This document shows positions 12,214 to 21,660 of a stretch of 64,000 nucleotides of DNA, one piece after another. The notes beneath the pieces were generated by a model. It did not search any database. It had not been told where the DNA came from and saw only the letters and a program-made list of their open reading frames with translations. Position 1 is the stretch's first letter, and every line of letters starts with the position of its first letter. Origin of the DNA: Pseudomonas eutrophicaquae. Its GTDB lineage: Bacteria; Pseudomonadota; Gammaproteobacteria; Pseudomonadales; Pseudomonadaceae. A program made the position numbers and the translations under genes. The stretch covers positions 1 to 64,000 of the forward strand of contig NZ_JAMJEZ010000007.1 in assembly GCF_023544715.1 (NCBI RefSeq), written 5' to 3'.

Positions 12214-13047
12214 TCAGGGCGGCAGCGGCGGTTCGGCATGTCCCTGTCGGTGCGCAAGATACAAATCGATCAGATAGCGGGAGATCGAGCCCGGCGGCGG
12301 CAACAGCGGCAACTGGTCGAGCGCAAACCAGCGCGCATCGACGATCTCCTCCGGTTGAGGGACGATCTCACCACCGGCGTAGTCGGCATGAAAGCCCAGC
12401 ATCAGCGAATGCGGGAACGGCCAGCTCTGGCTGGTCACATAGCGCAGGTTCTCGACCCGCACCGCCACCTCCTCCGCCACCTCACGGTGCACGCAGGCCT
12501 CGATCGATTCCCCCGGTTCGACAAAGCCGGCCAGCGTGCTGTACATGCCATTGGCAAAGCGCGGCGAGCGCGCCAGCAGCAGATGATCGCCGCGGGTCAC
12601 CAGCACAATGATGCTGGGCGACAGGCGCGGATAGAAATGCACATGGCACGCCGGACACGCCATCGCCCGCTGCCCGGCCAGCGGCTGCAAGGCCACGCCA
12701 CAGCCACCGCAGAAACGGTGCTGCCGCGCCCAGGTGGCGATCTGCGCCGCATAGCCGAGCAGGCGAAAGGCCGGTCGATCCCCTTCGACCAGAAACTGGC
12801 GCAGGCCTTTCCAGTAGCCCCCCGGCAGAGGAGCGGCCAGGGCCTCGGACAGCTCCAGCACAAACACCGGCTCGCCCTGCCAATAGCCGATGCCCTGCTC
12901 GCTCAGCACCCCTTCAAGCTGGCGCTCCCGGCCATCACGCCGCCATAGCGGCCCGTGCGCCGAGCAGAAAAACTGCTGGCGGCAATGCAGCACAAACCAG
13001 CCGCCCGTCTGCGACTCATCGATCACCGCGACCTGCCAATCCGTCAT
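12214..13047 (-). CDS. nudC: NADH pyrophosphatase NudC (NAD-capped RNA decapping)
   Basis: NudC hydrolyses NADH and NAD+ to NMN(H) and AMP and removes NAD caps from RNA 5' ends. Zinc ligands C113, C116, C131 and C134 form the CGGC/CPAC module. The Nudix box occupies about residues 174-196 (GFVEPGES...REVAEEVAV). The NudC-specific motif, usually SQPWPFPxS, appears as SQSWPFPHS at 206-214. The open frame starts at GTG 13077, but ATG 13047 is preceded by GAAGGTGAGG and gives 277 residues, so it was chosen. It is the last gene of a minus-strand run (methyltransferase, rnhA, dnaQ, ldcA, nudC). Confidence 0.93.
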   Translation of the reverse strand: MTDWQVAVIDESQTGGWFVLHCRQQFFCSAHGPLWRRDGRERQLEGVLSEQGIGYWQGEPVFVLELSEALAAPLPGGYWKGLRQFLVEGDRPAFRLLGYAAQIATWARQHRFCGGCGVALQPLAGQRAMACPACHVHFYPRLSPSIIVLVTRGDHLLLARSPRFANGMYSTLAGFVEPGESIEACVHREVAEEVAVRVENLRYVTSQSWPFPHSLMLGFHADYAGGEIVPQPEEIVDARWFALDQLPLLPPPGSISRYLIDLYLAHRQGHAEPPLPP

Positions 13048-13083
13048 CACCTCACCTTCGCCTTCCCAAAACTTCACGCAGAC

Positions 13084-15345
13084 TCACTCCAGCAGGCAGT
13101 CCACCGTATAGCGCCGCGCTCCCTGCACCTCATGCTCGCGCAAGCCCTGCACCTCGCTGCGAAACCCCGGAAACGCATCGGCCAGTGTCACCACAGCGCG
13201 CAGATAATCGATCAGGCTGTGCTGCAGCGTGCCGAAACGCTCTCCCGGCAGAATCAGCGCGATCCCCGGCGGATAAGGTACCAGTATGACCGCCGCGACC
13301 CGTCCAGGCAGTGCCTCCAGCGGCACCGCCTCGACCGCACCGCGCACCAGCCGCTCGAACGCCTCGGCTGGCGTCAGCACCATCGGTGGCCGCTGCCGGT
13401 GCAACTCCTCCAGCAGGGCCGGCAAGCGCGCGCGGCGATACGCCTCGTGCAGCTGCTGACACAGATCACGCAAGCCCAGCCCACGATAACGCTGCGGCTC
13501 ATCCGCCAGCAGGCTGGGCAAGGCCTCCTCCAGCGGCGCATTGCCATCATGCAGGCGCTTGAAGGTCAGAAGCTCGGTGATCAGGCTGCTCCACTTGCCC
13601 TTGGTGACCCCCATCGAGAACAGCACCAGCAGCGAATAGAGGCCGGTCTTTTCCACCACCACGCCGCGCTCATGCAGAAAGCGGCTCAGCACGCGCGCCG
13701 GAATGCCCTGCGCCGCCAACTGGCCGTCCGGCATCAGCCCCGGCGTCACCAGGGTGACCTTGAGCGGATCCAGCAGGACATGCTCGCTCGCCAGCGCCCC
13801 AAAACCATGCCAGTGCGCCTCACTTTCCAGCACCCAGTCGGCCGACTGCAGCGTCGTGGCCCCCGTTGCCTGCGGCGGTTGCCACAGCTCGAACCACCAG
13901 TCACCCCGCACAAGTCCGGCGCGCAGACGCGCCATCGCGCGCCGGAACGCCAGCGCCTCGTCATGGCACTCCTGAATCAGTGACTGCCCGGCCTCGCCTT
14001 CCATCATCGCCGCCGCCACATCCAGCGAAGCGAGGATGGCGTATTGCGGCGAGGTGGAGGTGTGCATCATGAACGCCTCATTGAAGCGCGCCACATCCAG
14101 CGTCCGCTCCGGCGCATTGCGCACATGGATCATCGAGGCCTGACTGAACGCCGCCAGCATCTTGTGGCTGGACTGGGTGCTGCACACCAGCGGCATGGGC
14201 TCACCGGCGCTGCGGGTCACGCCCATGGCAAAACGCTCGGCATAGAACGGGTGGAAGGCCGCATAGGCAAACCAGGCTTCATCAACATGCAGCACCTCGG
14301 CAGACGCGCCCAGCGTGCGACAGATTTGCTCGAGGTTGTAGCACAGGCCGTCATAGGTCGAGTGAGTCAGCAACACCAGACGCACCCGGGGTGCGCGTCC
14401 GGCAGCCTGCGGACAGGCCGCAATTTTTGCGGCAATCGCCGCCTGGCTGAATTCTTCCAGCGGCACCGGCCCAATGAGCCCCAGGGCATTGCGCGCCGGC
14501 TCCAGATACAGCGGAATCGCACCGGTCATCACCAGCGCATGCACCACCGACTTGTGGCAGTTGCGATCCACCAGCACCAGATCCCCGCGACTGACCAGCG
14601 CGTGCCAGACGATCTTGTTGGCAGTCGACGTGCCATTGATCACGAAAAAGCTGTGATCAGCGGCAAAGATCCGCGCAGCGCGTTGCTCGGCGGCCGCCAG
14701 TGGCCCGCTGTGATCGAGCAGCGAACCCAGCTCGCCCACCGAGACCGACAGATCCGCCCGCAGGGTGTTCTCGCCAAAAAAGCGCTGAAACGCCAAGCCC
14801 ACCGGACTCTTGCGATAAGCCACGCCACCGCCATGCCCCGGCGTGTGCCAGGTGTGCCGCGCCCGGGCGCTGTAGCGGCGCAGCGTCCGGAAAAACGGCG
14901 GCAGCAGGGTCTCGAAATAGTGCTCGATCGCCTGCAGCACCTGAGCGGCCAGAAAGGCCACGCTGTCCTCGAACAGGTAGAGAATGCCGCGCCACTGGCC
15001 CAGCTCACTGAAGGTTTCCGGCGGTGCCTGCTCCAGGGTCAGCTGCTCGCCCAGCGCGAACAGCGGCAGATGCGGAGCCCGCTGGCGGGCACTGTGCAGC
15101 AACGCGCTCATGGCCTGCAGGCGGGGCGCATCGCTGCCGGCATCCTCGGCGCCCAGCAGGATCGCCGCCAGCCCGTGCTGGGAGCTGGCAATCAGCTGCC
15201 CCTCGGACAGCTCCGCCGTAGCCAGCACCGCCTGACCGCGCTGCTCGAAGGCGGTAATCAGCTCACGCAGACGCACACCAGCAAGGCTATCGGCATGCAA
15301 TTGGGGATGAATCAGCAGCAGGGAAAATCCAAGATCGTCATGCAT
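13084..15345 (-). CDS. ldcA: PLP-dependent lysine decarboxylase LdcA (Orn/Lys/Arg decarboxylase family)
   Basis: LdcA decarboxylates lysine to cadaverine; in Pseudomonas it feeds lysine catabolism and is arginine-responsive. At 753 residues it has the wing, PLP-fold type I and C-terminal domains of this family. The PLP-binding lysine is K395 in SSHKMLAAFSQ, the conserved Asp is D355 in HVDEAW, and WHTPGHGGG at 166-174 is present. Overall similarity is to P. aeruginosa LdcA rather than the inducible enterobacterial CadA. It lies 44 bases after dnaQ and 36 bases before nudC. Substrate preference for lysine over ornithine or arginine is inferred from family and location. Confidence 0.88.
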   Translation of the reverse strand: MHDDLGFSLLLIHPQLHADSLAGVRLRELITAFEQRGQAVLATAELSEGQLIASSQHGLAAILLGAEDAGSDAPRLQAMSALLHSARQRAPHLPLFALGEQLTLEQAPPETFSELGQWRGILYLFEDSVAFLAAQVLQAIEHYFETLLPPFFRTLRRYSARARHTWHTPGHGGGVAYRKSPVGLAFQRFFGENTLRADLSVSVGELGSLLDHSGPLAAAEQRAARIFAADHSFFVINGTSTANKIVWHALVSRGDLVLVDRNCHKSVVHALVMTGAIPLYLEPARNALGLIGPVPLEEFSQAAIAAKIAACPQAAGRAPRVRLVLLTHSTYDGLCYNLEQICRTLGASAEVLHVDEAWFAYAAFHPFYAERFAMGVTRSAGEPMPLVCSTQSSHKMLAAFSQASMIHVRNAPERTLDVARFNEAFMMHTSTSPQYAILASLDVAAAMMEGEAGQSLIQECHDEALAFRRAMARLRAGLVRGDWWFELWQPPQATGATTLQSADWVLESEAHWHGFGALASEHVLLDPLKVTLVTPGLMPDGQLAAQGIPARVLSRFLHERGVVVEKTGLYSLLVLFSMGVTKGKWSSLITELLTFKRLHDGNAPLEEALPSLLADEPQRYRGLGLRDLCQQLHEAYRRARLPALLEELHRQRPPMVLTPAEAFERLVRGAVEAVPLEALPGRVAAVILVPYPPGIALILPGERFGTLQHSLIDYLRAVVTLADAFPGFRSEVQGLREHEVQGARRYTVDCLLE

Positions 15346-15389
15346 GACGGCTACCTGTCAACGCCGGGTCACGCCTCAGGGTAGCCGCT

Positions 15390-16160
15390 TCAGTGGCGGG
15401 TCGCCGCCAACTCTGCCTCCAGGCGACTCCACAGCGCCTCCCCGCCGCAGGCCTTGGCCAGTGCCGCCAGCCGGGCCGCATGCTGCTGGCACTCCTCATC
15501 ACTGGCGCGGATCACCGGCGTGCGCGGCCGCTCCACCGGCAAGCGACGGATCTCGCTGGTCTGCGCGCCGGGGCTGCTGTCCTCACCGCCCTGCCCGGCC
15601 AGCGACAGGCTGGTCTGGCCACCGGTCATCGCCAGGTAGACGTCGGCGAGAATCTCGGCATCCAGCAATGCGCCGTGCAGCTCACGGCCCGAGTTGTCTA
15701 CGCCGTAGCGTTTGCACAGCGCATCGAGGCTGTTGCGCTGCCCAGGATGCCGCTCGCGGGCCATCCGCAGGGTGTCCAACACGCTGCAGTAATCCAGCAC
15801 ACTGCCCAGCGGCGGGCGGTCCTTGAGCAGGGCGAACTCGTGGTTGAGAAAGCCAATGTCGAAGGCCGCGTTATGGATTACCAGCTCGGCGCCGCGCACA
15901 AAGTCAAGAAATTCATCGACGATCTCGTGAAAGCGCGGCTTGTCGGCCAGAAACGCATCGGTGATGCCGTGCACCGCTACCGCGCCCTCGTCCACCTCGC
16001 GCTCGGGATTGATGTAGACATGAAAATGCCGGCCAGTCAGCCGGCGGCCGATCACCTCGACGCAGCCGATTTCGATGATGCGGTGTCCCTCGCGGGGCTC
16101 AAGGCCGGTGGTCTCGGTATCGAGAATGACCAGCCGCTCGATCGTGGTGTCTTGACTCAT
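15390..16160 (-). CDS. dnaQ: DNA polymerase III epsilon subunit (3'-5' proofreading exonuclease)
   Basis: This is the proofreading exonuclease of the replicative polymerase core. DEDDh exonuclease residues are visible: D14 and E16 (LDTETTG), D101 (HNAAFDIGF), H162 and D167 (LHGALLDAE). After about residue 185 comes a linker and a C-terminal helical part that would bind the alpha subunit. The 256-residue length is normal. ATG 16160 is preceded by AAAGG at proper distance. It follows rnhA by 29 bases on the same strand; in E. coli the two genes are divergent, whereas this co-directional order is the Pseudomonas arrangement. Confidence 0.97.
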   Translation of the reverse strand: MSQDTTIERLVILDTETTGLEPREGHRIIEIGCVEVIGRRLTGRHFHVYINPEREVDEGAVAVHGITDAFLADKPRFHEIVDEFLDFVRGAELVIHNAAFDIGFLNHEFALLKDRPPLGSVLDYCSVLDTLRMARERHPGQRNSLDALCKRYGVDNSGRELHGALLDAEILADVYLAMTGGQTSLSLAGQGGEDSSPGAQTSEIRRLPVERPRTPVIRASDEECQQHAARLAALAKACGGEALWSRLEAELAATRH

Positions 16161-16189
16161 TGCAGTACCTTTTATTCAACGCGCAGGCT

Positions 16190-16633
16190 TCAGCGCCCGC
16201 CCAGCTCGGCCACGCCGCGGTTGGCCAACTGGTCGGCGCGCTCATTGCCGGGGTGGCCGTTATGGCCGCGCACCCACTGCCAGTGCACCTCATGGCGCGC
16301 CACCTGCTCATCCAGCGCCTGCCACAGATCGGCGTTCTTCACCGGCTGACGGCTGGCGGTCTTCCAGCCGCGCTTCTTCCAGTTGGGCAGCCACTCGCGG
16401 ATGCCCTTCATCACATATTCAGAATCGGTGGTCAGCTGCACCCGGCAGGGTCGCTTGAGCAGCGCCAGCGCACGGATGGCCGCCGTCAACTCCATGCGGT
16501 TATTAGTGGTGGCCTGCTCGCCGCCCCACAGCTCACGCTCGACACCGCGGCAGACCAGCAGCGCCCCCCAGCCACCGGGGCCAGGATTGCCCTTGCAGGC
16601 ACCATCGGTGTAGATCTCGACACTATCACTCAT
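16190..16633 (-). CDS. rnhA: Ribonuclease HI
   Basis: RNase HI cleaves the RNA strand of RNA-DNA hybrids, removing R-loops and primer remnants. The four catalytic carboxylates are in place: D10 (YTDGAC), E48 (NRMELTAA), D70 (TTDSEY) and D134 (NERADQLA). The basic handle region ([10 protein letters not shown]) is also present. Length of 147 residues is normal. Its start overlaps the stop of the upstream methyltransferase gene by 4 bp (ATGA), so the two are translationally coupled. Confidence 0.98.
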   Translation of the reverse strand: MSDSVEIYTDGACKGNPGPGGWGALLVCRGVERELWGGEQATTNNRMELTAAIRALALLKRPCRVQLTTDSEYVMKGIREWLPNWKKRGWKTASRQPVKNADLWQALDEQVARHEVHWQWVRGHNGHPGNERADQLANRGVAELGGR

Positions 16634-17370
16634 GATCGACTCGGATTATCCGGTTGATGTCCCACCTTGGCCACCGGCACGGCACGCAGCGGCAGGCGCG
16701 GCGCCCGACGGCTCTCTGGCAGCGGCCGCAATCCGGCCACCCGCTTGCAGGCGACCAGCACATAGCAGCCACCGCCGGGCAACTGCAGGCGCTGTGCCAC
16801 CTGCTCGACACGCGAGCATCCGCCCGCCCGGGACATGCAAAGCGGCGGACGATAACACCCGAACTGACGATGCTCCAGCGCAAAGCCCAGAAGATGCAGC
16901 CAGTCGATCAGCCGTGCCGGGGACAGTGGATGCAGGCGCTGCTCGGCCGGGCCACACCAGCGGCCACGCAGCCCCCAGAGGCTCCAGGGATTCACGCCGA
17001 CCATCACCAGATGCCCGCCGGGCCTAACGCAGCGCGCCGCCTCGCGCAGCAGCTGATGGGGCGAGTCGGCACACTCCAGGGCATTGAGCAGCAGCACCGC
17101 ATCGGCGGCATGCTCACGCACCGGCCAGGCCGCCTCCTCGCTGAGCAGCTCGCTACCTGGATGCTGCATGCCCAGCCGGATGACATGCCGTACGCGCTCA
17201 CGGGCTGGCCGCACCAGATCGCTGCCGTAATGCAGCAGATACTGCATGACCTTCCCGGCCAGCGCCGCCTCGAGCAGCGCCTGCTGCTGAGCCTGCAGAT
17301 ACTGACCGGCTGGCGTGGCCAGCCAGTCTTGCAGGCGCTGGGTGCGCGAATGGGCGGTTGATACCTGCAT
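16630..17370 (-). CDS. Class I SAM-dependent methyltransferase (YafS-like)
   Basis: This 246-residue protein is related to the methyltransferase-like genes beside rnhA and gloB in Pseudomonas and E. coli (yafS). Motif-like segments are [38 protein letters not shown], covering the post-Rossmann acidic and GGxLV strands. The glycine-rich SAM-binding motif I near the N-terminus ([10 protein letters not shown]...) is poorly conserved, so catalytic competence is uncertain. Substrate is unknown. It is the first gene of the minus-strand operon and divergent from gloB, separated by 84 bases. Confidence 0.8.
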   Translation of the reverse strand: MQVSTAHSRTQRLQDWLATPAGQYLQAQQQALLEAALAGKVMQYLLHYGSDLVRPARERVRHVIRLGMQHPGSELLSEEAAWPVREHAADAVLLLNALECADSPHQLLREAARCVRPGGHLVMVGVNPWSLWGLRGRWCGPAEQRLHPLSPARLIDWLHLLGFALEHRQFGCYRPPLCMSRAGGCSRVEQVAQRLQLPGGGCYVLVACKRVAGLRPLPESRRAPRLPLRAVPVAKVGHQPDNPSRS

Positions 17371-17454
17371 GTGCGATCTTGCTCCCCGTATGGCCGGACG
17401 GCGGCTTCTGTGCCTAAGATATTTGCCGTATTCCTCAACCGACAGAGCCTACCG

Positions 17455-18234
17455 ATGCTGCAGATTACCCCGCTGCCCGCCTTCGACGACAACTATATCT
17501 GGCTGCTCAGCGACGCGGCGCTCGGCCGCTGCGCCGTGGTTGATCCGGGCGATGCCGCCCCGGTGCTCGAGTGGCTGGCAGCCCATCCACAGATGCGCCT
17601 TGAGGCCATCCTGATCACCCATCATCACGGCGATCATACCGGCGGCATTGCCGCGCTCAAGGCCGCGACCCAGGCCACCGTCTATGGCCCGGCGCTTGAG
17701 AACATCCCGGGCCGCGACATCGCCCTGGAAGACGGCCAATCCCTTGAGGTGCTGGGACATGCCTGGCAGATCATGCACGTGCCCGGACACACCGCCGGCC
17801 ACATCGCCCTGTACGCCGACAGCGTCGCCGAGGGCGTGCTGTTCTGCGGTGACACCCTGTTCAGCGCCGGCTGTGGCCGCCTGTTCGAGGGCACGGCGGC
17901 GCAGATGCACGCTTCACTGCAGCGCCTGGCCGCCTTGCCGGCGACCACGGCGGTGTACTGCACCCACGAATACACCCTCAGCAACCTGCGCTTTGCCTTG
18001 GCGGTCGAGCCGCAGAATCAGGCGCTGCGGGACTACCAGCAGACCGCCGCCGCGCAGCGGGTCGCCGGGCAACCCACCCTGCCCTCAAGCCTGGCGCGCG
18101 AGCGGGCCATCAACCCGTTCCTGCGCGGCAATCAGCCGGCGATTCGCCAGCAGCTGGCCGCCGAGCGGGGCCAGTTGCCCGGCAGCGATGCCGAGGCGTT
18201 CGCCCTGCTGCGCGCCTGGAAGGATAGCTTCTGA
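17455..18234 (+). CDS. gloB: Hydroxyacylglutathione hydrolase (glyoxalase II)
   Basis: Glyoxalase II hydrolyses S-D-lactoylglutathione to D-lactate and glutathione in methylglyoxal detoxification. The metallo-beta-lactamase signature THHHGDH is at residues 55-61, with further metal ligands in HVPGHTAGH and the [17 protein letters not shown] segment. The C-terminal glutathione-binding domain (NPFLRG) is present. Length is 259 residues. ATG 17455 ([10 protein letters not shown]) was chosen; the open extension to 17371 does not resemble the family. Confidence 0.97.
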   Translation: MLQITPLPAFDDNYIWLLSDAALGRCAVVDPGDAAPVLEWLAAHPQMRLEAILITHHHGDHTGGIAALKAATQATVYGPALENIPGRDIALEDGQSLEVLGHAWQIMHVPGHTAGHIALYADSVAEGVLFCGDTLFSAGCGRLFEGTAAQMHASLQRLAALPATTAVYCTHEYTLSNLRFALAVEPQNQALRDYQQTAAAQRVAGQPTLPSSLARERAINPFLRGNQPAIRQQLAAERGQLPGSDAEAFALLRAWKDSF

Positions 18235-18248
18235 GCCGACGGGCTTCC

Positions 18249-18278
18249 TTGACCCCGGCGGCGGCTCCTTCCTAGAAT
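18249..18278 (+). promoter_or_regulatory. Sigma-70-type promoter for mltD
   Basis: TTGACC (18249-18254) and TAGAAT (18273-18278) are separated by 18 bases, 22-34 bases upstream of the candidate mltD starts and 14 bases after the gloB stop. Both hexamers are close to consensus, making this one of the better promoter candidates in the window. Confidence 0.6.
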
Positions 18279-18311
18279 CCCAGCCCCTTCACGCTCAAAG
18301 TGCTGCAGCCG

Positions 18312-19730
18312 ATGCCGTCGCCCCTTACCCGATCCCTGCCGCCGCGCCTGCTGTCCATGCCCCGCCTGCTGCTGGCGGGCGCCCTGTTGGCACTGGCCGG
18401 CTGCAGCAGTCTGGGGCCACCGCAGTCCACCGCCACGACCAAGACGCCCAGCCACGCGGTCACGACCACCCAGACCATCCCCTGGTACATGCCCCAGTAC
18501 GGTGCGGAGTCCCCGGAAGCGGCGCAGGACATCTGGGAGCGCATCCGCAAGGGTTACCAGCTGCAGGCGCTGAGCGACGATAATCCGCGCATCGACCATC
18601 AGCGCTTTGGCTTTGCCAACCGTCCCGCCTCGCTGCAACGCATCGCCGAGCGCAGCAGTCCCTACATCCACTATGTGGTCGAGCGTCTTGAAGAACAGGG
18701 CATGCCGCTGGAGCTGGCCCTGCTGCCGATGATCGAAAGCTCCTACAACCCGCTGGCCCTGTCGCCGGCACAGGCGGCCGGACTCTGGCAGTTCATCCCC
18801 TCCACCGGGCGCCACTTCAACCTGCGTCAGACCCGCTGGTACGACGGCCGGCGCGACATCACCGCCTCGACCAACGCCGCCATCCGCTACCTGCGCCGCC
18901 TGCATGACATGTTCAACGGTGACTGGCTGCTGGCGCTGGCAGCCTATAACGCCGGCGAGGGCACCGTCAGCCGCGCCATCGAGCGCAACTTCAATCAGGG
19001 TCTGCCGACCGATTACTGGAACCTGCCGCTGCCGCGCGAAACCCAGGACTATGTGCCCAAGCTGCTCGCCCTGGCGCAGATCATCCAAGCCCCCCAAGGC
19101 TATGGCCTTGACCTGCCGGCGATTGCCAACGAGCCCTACTTCGAGCAGATCCGCCTGCCCCATCGACTGGATCTGGCCCGCATCGCCAGCCTGGCAGATA
19201 TGGACGAGGACGAGCTGTTCAAGCTCAACCCGGCCTTCAAGCAGCGCATCGCCGTGGATGGCCCGCTGCGCCTGCTGGTGCCGATCCACAAGGCAGAGGA
19301 ACTCAGCAGCAGCATCGCCAGCCTGCCGCCCAGCCCGCTGGTCATCAGCGAGCCTGAGCCGGTGGCCAAGCCAGCCCGCAGCCCAGCCCCGCACCGCTAC
19401 CGGGTGCGCAGCGGCGACAACCTGTGGGAAGTGGCCCGTCGTCACCAGGTCAAGGTGGCGGATCTGCAGCGCTGGAATGGCCTCAAGGGTCATCGCCTGC
19501 GGGTCGGCCAGACCCTGCTGGTGCAGCAGGCCCCCGGCGCTCAGCGCAGCGCCACCACCAGCAACAGCACCCGCAAGGCGACCCGCTATCAGGTACGCCG
19601 CGGTGATTCGCTGTACAGCATCGCCAAGCGCTTCTCGATCGGGCTCAAGACCCTGCAGAGCTGGAACCCGCGTCTGGGGCGCCAGCTCAAGCCCGGCCAG
19701 ACCGTGACCCTTTACCTGCCGGCCCGCTGA
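18312..19730 (+). CDS. mltD: Membrane-bound lytic murein transglycosylase D (LysM lipoprotein)
   Basis: MltD cleaves peptidoglycan glycan strands to 1,6-anhydromuropeptides from the outer membrane inner face. A lipoprotein signal with lipobox LAGC is visible (LLALAGCSS). The SLT domain carries the catalytic Glu in MIESSYNPLALSPAQAAGLWQF and the AAYNAGEGTVSRA motif. Two LysM repeats at the C-terminus (YRVRSGDNLWEVARRH and YQVRRGDSLYSIAKRF) bind peptidoglycan. The start is ambiguous: GTG 18300, ATG 18312 and ATG 18357 are in frame. 18312 is listed; 18357 would give a signal peptide of more usual length. It has its own promoter. Confidence 0.93.
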   Translation: MPSPLTRSLPPRLLSMPRLLLAGALLALAGCSSLGPPQSTATTKTPSHAVTTTQTIPWYMPQYGAESPEAAQDIWERIRKGYQLQALSDDNPRIDHQRFGFANRPASLQRIAERSSPYIHYVVERLEEQGMPLELALLPMIESSYNPLALSPAQAAGLWQFIPSTGRHFNLRQTRWYDGRRDITASTNAAIRYLRRLHDMFNGDWLLALAAYNAGEGTVSRAIERNFNQGLPTDYWNLPLPRETQDYVPKLLALAQIIQAPQGYGLDLPAIANEPYFEQIRLPHRLDLARIASLADMDEDELFKLNPAFKQRIAVDGPLRLLVPIHKAEELSSSIASLPPSPLVISEPEPVAKPARSPAPHRYRVRSGDNLWEVARRHQVKVADLQRWNGLKGHRLRVGQTLLVQQAPGAQRSATTSNSTRKATRYQVRRGDSLYSIAKRFSIGLKTLQSWNPRLGRQLKPGQTVTLYLPAR

Positions 19731-19744
19731 GCGGCACCTGCCAC

Positions 19745-19768
19745 GCCCGGCGCAACCTTTTGCCGGGC
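19745..19768 (+). terminator. Possible terminator after mltD
   Basis: GCCCGGC (19745-19751) pairs with GCCGGGC (19762-19768) around a ten-base loop, shortly after the mltD stop. No T-tract follows, so it may only be a weak terminator before the peptide transporter operon. Confidence 0.4.
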
Positions 19769-19830
19769 AGTGCAAGCTGGTACTGTAGCCGGCTCAATCC
19801 CGCGCCTGCCACGGACCGGACCTGCCACCA

Positions 19831-21660
19831 ATGCATCGTTTCCTTGCCCTGTTGCTGGGCCTGTCCTTCTGCCTGCCTGCCGCCGCCACCCTGGTCGAAA
19901 GCCACGGCTACGCCCAGTTCGGCAGCCTGAAATACCCGGCCAGTTTCCGGCATTTCGACTGGGTCAATCCGGAGGCGCCCAAGGGCGGCACCCTGCGGAT
20001 CATGGGCAGCGGCACCTTCGATACCCTCAACCCGTATACCCTCAAGGGCACTAGCCCGATCAATACCGCCGGCTTCAGCAACTACGGCGTGCATGAGCTG
20101 AATGCCCCGCTGATGGTCGGCACCGGACTGTTCGACCCCTCCGGGGATGAGCCGGCCTCCAGCTACGGGCTGGTCGCCGCCTCGGTGGAATACAGCGAGG
20201 ATCGCAGTTGGGTAGTCTTCAACCTGCGTCCTGAGGCGCGCTTTCACGACGGCAAACCGATCACCGCCTACGATGTGGCGTTCTCCTACCGCCTGCTCAG
20301 CCGCGAAGGGCATCCGCAATACCGCACCGCACTGCAGGAGGTCGCCCGGGTCGATATCCTCAATCGCCAGCGGGTGCGTTTTGTCTTCAAGCGCAGCGGC
20401 AATCCGCTGCTGATCCTGCGCCTCGGTGAGCTGCCGGTGCTGCCACAGCATTACTGGAGCGGCCGCGACTTCAAGGCCACCACCTACGAGCCGCCGCTGG
20501 GCAGTGGTCCGTATCGCATCACCCAGGTAGTGCCGGGGCGGCGCTTGGTGTTCGAGCGGGTCAAGGACTGGTGGGGTACGGAGCTGGCGGTCAATCGCGG
20601 CAAGTACAATTTCGAGCGCGTTGAAGTGGAGTTCTACCGCGATAACCACGTGGCCTTCGAGGCGTTCAAGGCCGGCGAGTTCGACATCTACCTGGAGAAC
20701 CAGGCGAAGAACTGGGCCAGCGGCTACAACATCCCCGCCGTGGCGCGTGGCGAGATCGTCAAGGCGCAGATCCCCCACCAGATCCCCACCCAGACCCAGG
20801 CGCTGTTCATGAGCACCCGCCGCGCGCACTTTGCCGATCTGCGGGTGCGCGAGGCCATGGGCCTGCTGTTCGACTTCGAGTGGAGCAACCGCACGCTGTT
20901 CAACGACGCTTACCGGCGCAGCACCAGCTACTACCCCAACAGCGAGTTCGCAGCGCGTGGCATCCCGCAGGGTGAGGAATGGCTGCTGCTATCACAGCAC
21001 CGCAAAGCACTGCCGGCCAGCCTGTTCAGCCAGGCACCGAGCCTGCCGCAGACCGATGGCCGCGGCCTGCCCCGCGAGACGCTGCGCCGCGCCTTGGAGC
21101 TTCTGGCGCAGGCCGGCTGGAAGCCTTCAGGCAATCAGCTGGTCAACGGGCACGGCCAGCCGCTGCGCTTTGAGATCCTGCTGGTCAACCCCAGCCTTGA
21201 GCGCATCCTGCAGCCCTACCGCGACAACCTGCGCCGCCTCGGCATCCAGGCCAGCCTGCGGACCGTCGATCGTGCCCAGTACAAGCAGCGCATCGACAGC
21301 TTCGATTTCGACATGGTGCTGATGACCCTGCCGCAGACACTGAGCCCGGGCCTTGAGCAGTGGCAGTACTTCCACTCCAGCCAGAGTGGCGTGCGCGGCA
21401 GCCGCAACTACGCCGGGGTGCGCCATCCGGTGGTGGACGACCTGCTCGACAAGCTCCTCGCCGCCCAGACCCGCGACCAGCAGATCGCCGCCGCCCGCGC
21501 CCTCGATCGTGTGCTGCTTTCTCAGCATTACAGCATTCCCAACTGGTACAGCGACTACCACCGCGTGGCTTGGCGCAACCGCTTCGCCCACGTCACCACA
21601 CCGCCTTACACCCTGGGCCTGCGCGCCTGGTGGCTGACCCCTTCGGAGACTTCCCGATGA
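19831..21660 (+). CDS. nppA1: Periplasmic peptide-binding protein 1 of a Npp/Yej-type ABC transporter
   Basis: This is a family 5 extracellular solute-binding protein (609 residues) with an N-terminal signal peptide (MHRFLALLLGLSFCLPAAA). The YejA-like start of the mature protein, [19 protein letters not shown], is clear. It would deliver peptides to the permease encoded downstream. In P. aeruginosa the equivalent five-gene operon takes up peptidyl-nucleoside antibiotics, and the E. coli Yej system takes up microcin C. It is the first gene of the set; its stop overlaps the start of the second binding protein by 4 bp (ATGA). The paralogous pair probably arose by tandem duplication. Confidence 0.88.
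   Translation: MHRFLALLLGLSFCLPAAATLVESHGYAQFGSLKYPASFRHFDWVNPEAPKGGTLRIMGSGTFDTLNPYTLKGTSPINTAGFSNYGVHELNAPLMVGTGLFDPSGDEPASSYGLVAASVEYSEDRSWVVFNLRPEARFHDGKPITAYDVAFSYRLLSREGHPQYRTALQEVARVDILNRQRVRFVFKRSGNPLLILRLGELPVLPQHYWSGRDFKATTYEPPLGSGPYRITQVVPGRRLVFERVKDWWGTELAVNRGKYNFERVEVEFYRDNHVAFEAFKAGEFDIYLENQAKNWASGYNIPAVARGEIVKAQIPHQIPTQTQALFMSTRRAHFADLRVREAMGLLFDFEWSNRTLFNDAYRRSTSYYPNSEFAARGIPQGEEWLLLSQHRKALPASLFSQAPSLPQTDGRGLPRETLRRALELLAQAGWKPSGNQLVNGHGQPLRFEILLVNPSLERILQPYRDNLRRLGIQASLRTVDRAQYKQRIDSFDFDMVLMTLPQTLSPGLEQWQYFHSSQSGVRGSRNYAGVRHPVVDDLLDKLLAAQTRDQQIAAARALDRVLLSQHYSIPNWYSDYHRVAWRNRFAHVTTPPYTLGLRAWWLTPSETSR

Noticed and set aside
14044..15384. 446-residue plus-strand frame opposite ldcA
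   Set aside because: Gln/Arg/His-rich antisense shadow of a clear PLP decarboxylase.
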